DNA from: Mariannaea sp. PMI_226
Taxonomy: Eukaryota; Ascomycota; Sordariomycetes; Hypocreales; Nectriaceae
Length of the DNA: 64,000 nucleotides
Direction of reading: 5' to 3'
Assembly: GCA_024336345.1 (NCBI GenBank)
Contig: JANFOG010000002.1
Coordinates: 2,914,001 to 2,978,000 of the forward strand
The notes beneath the pieces are model-generated. The model searched no databases. It saw nothing but the letters and a program-made list of their open reading frames with translations, and was not told the DNA's origin. Shown here in pieces: positions 57,018-64,000 of the stretch (positions are counted from its first letter, which is position 1; every line of letters begins with the position of its first letter). A program made the translations under genes and the position numbers.

Positions 57018-59247
57018 ATGGCCAGTGCTATCAAGAGCGCGCTGCCAAGCCACCTGAAGCCTGGTAACGGCGACGACCAGGAGGGTGCTTTTGAGCGCCG
57101 CCATGGCAAGACTCGCAGCCATATGGTAAGCAGCATCTATCATCTCTTTCTTCCCCTTTCGAACATGTCTCTCTCTCTCTTGTCTCCTTGCGATCCAGCT
57201 TTGGACGCATATATCACGAGTTCGGAGCTATCTAGAGCTCCCAACCGCCAAGGCTTTCTGTCCGATCCCGAAGGATGCCCAGTCAGCTCCTCCTGTCCAG
57301 TCTGCACAACCTCTTTGCGCATTCTCAGGAGGCAAACTCTATCCATCTCAGCTCTAAGAAATTTGCTTCGACTACAATCCTCGAATGGAGCTTCGCGATG
57401 AAGAAATTCTAGAGCTCAGTTACTGGGATACACCTCCATGTGTAGCATGCATCGCGCCCGGTGACCGTAGGATTGCTACTTTGGTCTACGTGTCATGGTT
57501 CGCCTACAATGCTTGACCGCCAACTTTGTCGTTCCAGGAGAGCGTCATGATATTTACCCCTCGAAGCACAGACACGAACAGTTCCCCCACCTCATGCACA
57601 ATGTGCACCAAAATTGCTTTCTTTGAGCCAATTGCTAACAATGCACCCCCTTCACAGGCTTTCGAGAACACCTCGACAAACGTCGCCGCTGCCCAGATGC
57701 GAAATGCCCTTACCAACCTCGCCGAGAGCGTCCAAGACCCCGAGCAGAAGAAGGCAAGTTTTGTCGAGATTTGGACAATTCCTACTCAACACCTCAACTA
57801 ACAAAAAAGCGTTGCAGCTGTTCGAGACTGAGATGGACAACTTCTTTGCTCTCTTCCGACGATACCTCAACGACAAGGCCAAGGGCAATGCTGTGTATGC
57901 TTATTCAATTCCGCGACGATGGCACCCATGTATGACTAACTAACGATTGCGTATAGTGACTGGGACCGCATTGCTCCTCCCGCTCAGGGCCAGGTCGTCG
58001 ACTACGAGGATCTTGCCAACAGCGAGTCTGTTCAGTTCCTCAACAAGCTTGCCGTTCTCAAGCTCAACGGTGGTCTCGGTACCTCCATGGGTTGTGTTGG
58101 TCCCAAGTCCGTCATTGAGGTCCGTGACGGCATGTCTTTTCTCGACCTCTCAGTGCGACAGATTGAGTTCCTGAACCGCACCTACGACGTCAACGTCCCC
58201 TTCCTTCTCATGAACTCCTTCAACACCAATGACGACACCGCTGCCATCATCAAGAAGTATGAGGGCCACAATGTCGACATTCTTACCTTCAACCAGTCTC
58301 GATACCCCCGAATTTACAAGGATTCGCTCCTCCCCGTCCCCAAGTCCTTCGATAGCTCCATCACCGAGTGGTACCCCCCCGGCCACGGTGACGTTTTCGA
58401 GTCACTCTACAACTCTGGTATCCTGGACAAGCTCCTTGCCCGTGGTATCGAGATTATCTTCCTGTCCAACGTCGACAACCTGGGCGCCGTTGTTGATCTT
58501 CGCATCCTTCAGCACATGATGGAGACTAACGCCGAGTACATCATGGAGCTGACCAACAAGACCAAGGCTGATGTCAAGGGTGGTACCATCATTGACTACG
58601 AGGGCTCTGTCCGTCTGCTGGAAATTGCTCAGGTGCCCAAGGAGCACGTCAACGAGTTCAAGTCCATCAAGAAGTTCAGATACTTCAACACCAACAACAT
58701 CTGGCTCAACCTCAAGGCTATCAAACGGGTGGTTGAGAACGATGAGCTCGAGATGGAGATTATTCCCAACGGCAAGACCATCCCTGGCGACAAGAAGGGC
58801 GAGTCCGATATTTCGATTATCCAGCTCGAGACCGCTGTTGGAGCTGCTATCCGTCACTTCAACAACGCCCACGGTGTCAATGTTCCCCGACGCCGTTTCT
58901 TGCCCGTCAAGACCTGCTCTGACCTCATGCTGGTCAAGTCTGATCTCTATACCCTCAAGCACGGTCAGCTCCAGATGAGCGCCGCTCGTTTCGGTGACGC
59001 CCCTCTCATCAAGCTTGGTGGTGACTTCAAGAAGGTCTCGGACTTCCAGAAGCGCATCCCATCAATTCCCAAGGTGCTTGAGCTCGACCACCTGACCATC
59101 ACTGGTGCCGTGAACCTGGGCCGTGGTGTGACGCTCAAGGGCACAGTCATCATCGTTGCTACTGAGGGCAGCACCATTGACATTCCTCCTGGATCCATTC
59201 TGGAGAACGTTGTCGTACAGGGTAGCTTGCGCCTGCTTGAGCATTAA
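57018..59247 (+). CDS. ugp1: UTP-glucose-1-phosphate uridylyltransferase (UDP-glucose pyrophosphorylase, 523 aa)
   Basis: Four exons (57018-57125, 57658-57753, 57818-57894, 57957-59247) join in frame. The enzyme makes UDP-glucose from UTP and glucose-1-phosphate in the cytosol, the donor for glycogen, trehalose, cell-wall beta-glucan and galactose use. The nucleotide-binding loop [15 protein letters not shown] is at residues 130-144. Further family blocks are [38 protein letters not shown] and the left-handed beta-helix end ([20 protein letters not shown]). The length of 523 aa is usual for fungi. The N-terminal segment is joined correctly only if 57126-57657 is spliced. The second intron (57754-57817) has a GC rather than GT donor (GCAAGT) with a clear CTAAC branch site and CAG acceptor. 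Codon use is strongly C-ending, as in a highly expressed gene. The aspergilli call the orthologue galF. Confidence 0.97.
57126..57657 (+). other. Long (532-nt) first intron of UDP-glucose pyrophosphorylase
   Basis: The donor is ATGGTAAGC after the 36th codon and the acceptor is TTCACAG at 57657. All other introns here are 50 to 250 nt. It contains a CT run near 57171-57181 and only chance frames. Confidence 0.75.
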
Positions 59248-62005
59248 AGAGGGGTTGTGGTAGGCCGCAGGCAAAGCCGCTTGTAATATTGGAGAGCCAG
59301 GCAGATTGAGGGACGGCCGCCCTCATTACATGTGTTATGACAATCGGGAAAGGAGAGAAACCCGTCAACAAATAGGATCGGGGACCGGCAGTGTGTTAAT
59401 ACAGTAGAACAAAATTGTGTGAGTTTTCGAGGTGGGGATAAGGAGAGGGTCGCCTGTGGACTAAATGTAGGCTGGGTTGTACAGCATTTGTTTGTCATCC
59501 CCGTCTTGCTGGGAAGAGTGATGGAACAAGTGTACCAGGTAGTTATGGGACTTGGTAAATACATAGAGTATCTAATGGAAGGGAAAATGCGAAAGGCGAA
59601 AAGGCGAACAGGTCGCGTGAATTGTGTGAATATTGAGAAGCCGAACGACACCACCACGTAATCACGGCTTATATAGCATAAGCCTCTTGAAGCTGATACA
59701 CGGAGAGCAAGTATTGCATTTATTGGGACATACTGGTGACAAATGACAGATGCTACCGGATATGGGAGACGAGCCCTCAGCCTCTGGCAGGTTAGTGAGA
59801 CTGTTGAGTTAAGTTCGAAGATTGTCATGACTAGGTGAATCGGTTGGGTTAGATAGAGCCAGCCAGAGTCGAAACATTGTCCAGAGCTTGTTCCAAAGGA
59901 CGACTGAGATGGCTCAGGACAGAAAGAAGTAAGCAGTACTAGGCTACCTATCAGGCCCCCCCCCTCTCTTACCTAGATGCCTACCGATGCATTGATACTA
60001 CATGTACGTGACATTCTGCCATTGTTTACTTGCGACATCTGCTCTAAAGCTCGTTGCCGTTGGAAGGGTTTGGTTCTGGTTGCATACACCACTTGCGGAT
60101 ATAGATTTGCCGTCAACCACCCTACCTTACCCTGGACCAAAAGACCAATGCACTCAACAGTTGGTGGTGTCATTGCGCTTAGTCTCACGGATGGTACTGT
60201 AGCACCCTCCCTTCCCAAATTTTCGTATTTGATTCCATCGGGGTTGTTTATTTGTTTGTTTGTTTGTTTTGTTTTTGCTTTCTTTGCTTTCTTTTCCTTG
60301 CAACCCCCCTCCCTCAGTGGGAGGAAGACGCGGTCGCGTGTATGTGTCTCACTGTGCCCAAGGAACGGTCTCAGCACAGAAATTCCAAGCTTCCGATGAC
60401 GGATGGGCAGAGTTATGCGGCAACCGAAGCCACGAGGGAAAACGGCCCCGCCTCTCTGTCTATGTTTATGTCTTGTGGAATGACGGGCTCCGATGTTGGC
60501 TGATCACCTCACTACAGTTCCGATCTGGTGGTTAAGGGAGGTAGCTTATCCTTGTAAGGTATCTCGGAGCCAAATCAAAATCATTGATGCCAATGAAACA
60601 TTATAGGCTAATGTGTTATTCTCCCGTTCTAGAGGGGTTGAACAACGGGCAATTGGTTATGGTGATACATCATTAGCAAGTGATCCATCTTATGGATAGA
60701 AGCTGTCACCGCAGTGGGCACTCGTTGAGCTCATCGATCTTTCTGATGCGGAGTGACGAAATTGTGATGACCAAGTTTTGATCAATTCCCCAGGTACTTA
60801 CTTGCCTAACCGCATATGAATGTAATTTTTCCCCCTCGGCCCTCATTTATATGGGGGGGAAACCAATTTAGGAAGTAAGATTGGAGGTAGGAAAGGAAAA
60901 AGAAGAGCTGAAACAATTGATAGTAGGTCATGACCATGATCTGCAATACAGTGAGGATATACATAGTATAATTTTTTTTTTCACATTCAAAAAGTACTAA
61001 CATGAGATATTGCATGGTACATGAATCATGGGCATGTAATGTGAGGCCCAGTTGGGGGATCAGTCAAAACAAGATTTTTTGAGTTGAGTGTGGGTTGATG
61101 AATGAATCCCTGTTTCTTCCTTGTACGATGTTGCCTGTTGACGTTTGACGGTTGCTGGTTGGATGCTTAGTTTCCTTGTTCCCTCCAATCACGGGCGCTC
61201 CTTGACTACCTAGACAGTGGGGCACCTCCAGTGCAGAGGCAGGTTGGGGGGTACCTTACCTTACCTTACCTACAGTACAATCAGTAGTACCAAAGGTTCC
61301 TCCTTCATGTATGCAACAGGCGGTTCAGTACGTAACTTTCAAGCTGAATAGGTGGCTTAGGTACCCGGTGACTGAAAATGGGTTTGGCCGAGTGGAGTAA
61401 AGATGCCAACGGCTGCTCAGGTTCAAGGTTCAGGGGGATGTGGCACAGCCTGTGGCACGGCGCAATCCCGTTGGAACTTGAACGGAGAGTAATCTGTAAT
61501 GCAGAAAGAGACAACACCACCCAAAAAATATGACAAACGTGGGATAAAATGTGGAAGAGAGAGCGTCGGGTCAACAAACTAGCCATGCATAACAAGACAT
61601 GGAGTGTCAGCAACAAAAAAAAACAGACTCAAAAAGTGAGAGTGTGTGCTTGTGAGCACCTGAAAAGAAAGAATACTTACGCAATTGAGTGGGGCGCAGC
61701 AGCAAGCAACAGCAAGCAGAAGCAGCAGAAGAAGCAGAGGGGAGGGCACTAATGCGATGTGACTACTGTATGCACGTTCTTTAGCTGCAGTAATACAGTA
61801 CAGTACTGGTGTGCTGTAAGGTAAGGTAGTTGCCTAGGTAGGCAGTGTAGTACAGGGTAAGCCGCCCACCCCCGGGAGCAGAACAGCCGAGAGAGCTTAA
61901 AAAAATTTCTCTGTACAGGTGACATTGACGCTGCGGCGGAAAGAGAAATCAATTCCCCGTCCTCCGGTCAAGCAAGGAGGGAGGAGATAAGACGAGTGAC
62001 TCTCA

Positions 62006-62025
62006 CTGTGTGTGTGTGTGTGTGG
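62006..62025. repeat. (GT)n microsatellite
   Basis: About nine GT/TG units are seen in a spacer. Confidence 0.9.
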
Positions 62026-62222
62026 GAGCACAGAACGAGGCTATTTGTCGAGGGAAATTCTTGTAGTCTAGCCCAAGTTCCTTCTCTTAGTCTCGGCTTT
62101 GCGTGGGTAAAAATAGAAAAGAAAAAAAGTCTCTTGGGTGAAAGCCATCCGAATATTAAACTATTTTTCTTAATTAGAGTCACGGCTCCCACTCTCCCAA
62201 ACTCAATTGCCCATGTGCGTGA

Positions 62223-62266
62223 GCGTGTGTGTGTGTGAGTGTGTGCGTGCGTGTGTGTCTGTGTGC
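62223..62266. repeat. Interrupted (GT)n tract
   Basis: A GT-rich tract of about 44 nt with GC, GA and TC interruptions is seen. Confidence 0.85.
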
Positions 62267-63514
62267 CCCATCCATTGCCGCCATTTCCCGGGGCTGATGA
62301 ACTTCCGTCCGTCCTGTATCAACGTACCCTATCCTATAGGGCATCTCTTCAGCTTGGCATTTGCTTGGCTCTTTGACTAGCAGCCTTATTGCCTCCCATT
62401 ATGCATCAGCAATTGCCAAGAGGTGATCCGCTCACTTGTCCTTGTTCCCTTGCTTCCGTAGCCGAGGGTGAGCATCCAAGCGTGATATCGACCATTGACG
62501 TGTCCTCGCCCTACCCCGGAGCCCAAACAATTACGTCCAGGATTCCCTTCAATAATTTTTTTTTTGCTTCTGCCAAAGAAGGAAAACACCGGCTGGACCC
62601 ATGACCGTCCAGTGGGCTCTGAGGGGGAAGGCCATGTTCCTCTTTGGCTTCTCGTGGCTTCTGCCGGTGCCCGATAGGCGTTGGTCAAGCTCCGCAGAAA
62701 AACACTCGAGCCCCTGGCTGGCGGTTGCACGGGTGGCCGAACTGTACAGCACCTTACCCAATTCTGGGCGATAACTACGTACTACCGACATACCCCGTAG
62801 CTAGCTACTACAAAGTACGTAGTCACATATGTCTTTCATAGCTCACCAAGGTACCTAGTTGTCCACCGCGATTACCGCAATTACTGCTTGCCACTTACTG
62901 CTCCTGCGACCTGCCCTACTGTATCTACATAGTATGTATTCTGTAGGTACTATGATTATTGACATTGGTAGGGCATGATGTTAATTGACTGACTGATCAA
63001 TACAGTAAACCTCTCCCCTTTCCAGACCCTGGTTCCGGTAATTACCCAAAAGTAGGGCATTTCGATTGTGCGTACCAAATCTGTTCTAGACTCTCTTTGT
63101 TCCGCCTCATCTCGGTGGTCCAGGCGTTGAAAACAGACATTGGCTGATTGCAAAGAGACACATTCATGATACTGACTGCATGCTCAAGTGTGCGACTAGG
63201 AGGAGGGGAGGGGGGAGGCAGACCCAAGCCGACCTCCGAAAATCCAAGGAAGCTTGAACGGAAACCGATAGATAGAGACTAGATATGCAATGCCACACCC
63301 GCCTGAGGCGGCCAGTCAGGGCTTGCGACCATGTAGATGGCGTGGCGCGGAGGGAATGGTGTGCTTGCTTGAGTTTGCGACGGTGTGCACCTCAACTGCA
63401 CGTTAAGAAGCCTATGCAAGTATGTCGTGGTTGGTGTGGTGTGGGGGTGGGTGGTTCTGACAGCCAGCATTTGCTATAATACCGATGTCTGACAACTGTC
63501 GTCACTTCAACAGA

Positions 63515-63549
63515 TGTGTGTGGGTGCGGGTGTGTGTGTGTGTGTGGGT
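63515..63549. repeat. Interrupted (GT)n tract
   Basis: A GT-rich tract of about 35 nt with G-rich interruptions is seen. Confidence 0.85.
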
Positions 63550-64000
63550 TGCAACACCTTGCTACCGTTCATCACCAGCTTCTTCTTCGTCTTAATCCCA
63601 CATCAAAGGGCTCTTCTCGCGGAGGTGACCAAGTCGAACACGAAGCACACCTCGCTAAGACCCAACCTTGAAGGAGGAGGAGAGAGTTACGTTGCGGACC
63701 GTCCTGCCTTGAGTAGATGGCAAGATTCATCCGAGTGTGTGGCTTGCACCCAATTGGTATCCGACGCCTCTCCGGAGGCAGTACAATATAGCAGCCTCAT
63801 GCTTACAACTTTCTTGCTCCCCCCAGAACTACATAGTAAGAGACGCAAACTGTCGACAAGGATGTATGCATCCATCAAACTTTCTCTGCGAGGCGCCACC
63901 ACCGCGGCAGCGCATTAGACCACGATGACAACACCCTGAACTACCTAACCCATGACAAAGAGGGTCAAGTGCGTACGTGTGCAGCTCTCTTGGGCTGCTT

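Larger units (their letters stand above)
59248..64000. other. 4.75-kb region to the right edge without a supported gene
   Basis: The first few hundred bases are the 3' flank of the pyrophosphorylase gene. The rest has simple repeats: TTTG at 60244-60280, TTACC near 61250-61270, and GT runs at 62006-62025, 62223-62266 and 63515-63549. TACGTAGT-type words recur near 62775 and 62814. A 134-codon frame at 63514-63918 overlaps a GT run and is not supported. A gene may start beyond the right edge. Confidence 0.55.

Noticed and set aside
57140..57401. Frames inside the first intron of the pyrophosphorylase
   Set aside because: The conserved N-terminal sequence of the family is contiguous only when the whole interval is removed, and the frames have no motif.
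59244..59828. A 194-codon minus-strand frame beside the pyrophosphorylase 3' end
   Set aside because: It is antisense to the 3'UTR, has no motif, a Cys/Ser-rich composition and no supporting splice or promoter signal.
63514..63918. A 134-codon plus-strand frame near the right edge
   Set aside because: It begins inside a GT microsatellite and shows no motif. It could still be part of a gene beyond the edge, but nothing supports this.

Overview
The window is a gene-poor stretch of a filamentous ascomycete nuclear genome. Protein genes carry short introns of 50 to 150 nt with GTRNGT-type donors and CTRAC-like branch sites. The products are typical Pezizomycotina families: a zinc-cluster regulator, a TauD-like dioxygenase, a MEP ammonium transporter, a CRT10-like protein and UDP-glucose pyrophosphorylase. 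Promoters are CT-rich. The spacers are full of homopolymers, microsatellites and short palindromic TACCTAGGTA / TACGGAGTA-like words, which suggests a Sordariomycete, perhaps Hypocreales (inference only). No tRNA, rRNA, CRISPR array or intact transposon was recognised.

Layout, left to right. (1) 1-956 (+): 3' end of an unidentified gene, converging on an atypical protein-kinase-like gene at 1322-3118 (-). (2) 7741-10794 (+): a seven-exon zinc-cluster transcription factor whose best model has a start codon alone in its own exon. (3) 13928-15336 (+): a five-exon TauD/TfdA-like dioxygenase with a probable 5'UTR intron. (4) 20757-22783 (+): a five-exon membrane-anchored histidine acid phosphatase, converging on (5) 23538-25308 (-), a three-exon MEP/Amt ammonium transporter of the Glu-variant type. 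(6) Three genes on the minus strand: CRT10-like (33538-36077), membrane-anchored GH5-type glycosidase (37431-38957) and a seven-helix Frizzled-like receptor (40425-42081). (7) 50781-51726 (+): a dihydroneopterin-aldolase-like protein, tail-to-tail with a DUF3605/NGI1-like gene at 51925-52661 (-). (8) 57018-59247 (+): UDP-glucose pyrophosphorylase, with a 532-nt first intron and a GC-AG second intron.

Twelve genes in 64 kb is sparse for such a fungus. Spacers of 8.2 kb (25309-33537) and 8.7 kb (42082-50780) hold no gene I can support. The genes do not form an obvious pathway cluster; they look like independent housekeeping, nutrient-acquisition and signalling genes. The most noteworthy items are the Frizzled-like receptor, the unusual zinc cluster and start-codon micro-exon of the regulator, the Glu-for-His substitution in the ammonium channel, and the dispersed palindromic words in the spacers.

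Exon boundaries were worked out by hand from reading-frame continuity and GT/AG signals. They are models, not transcript-supported facts.
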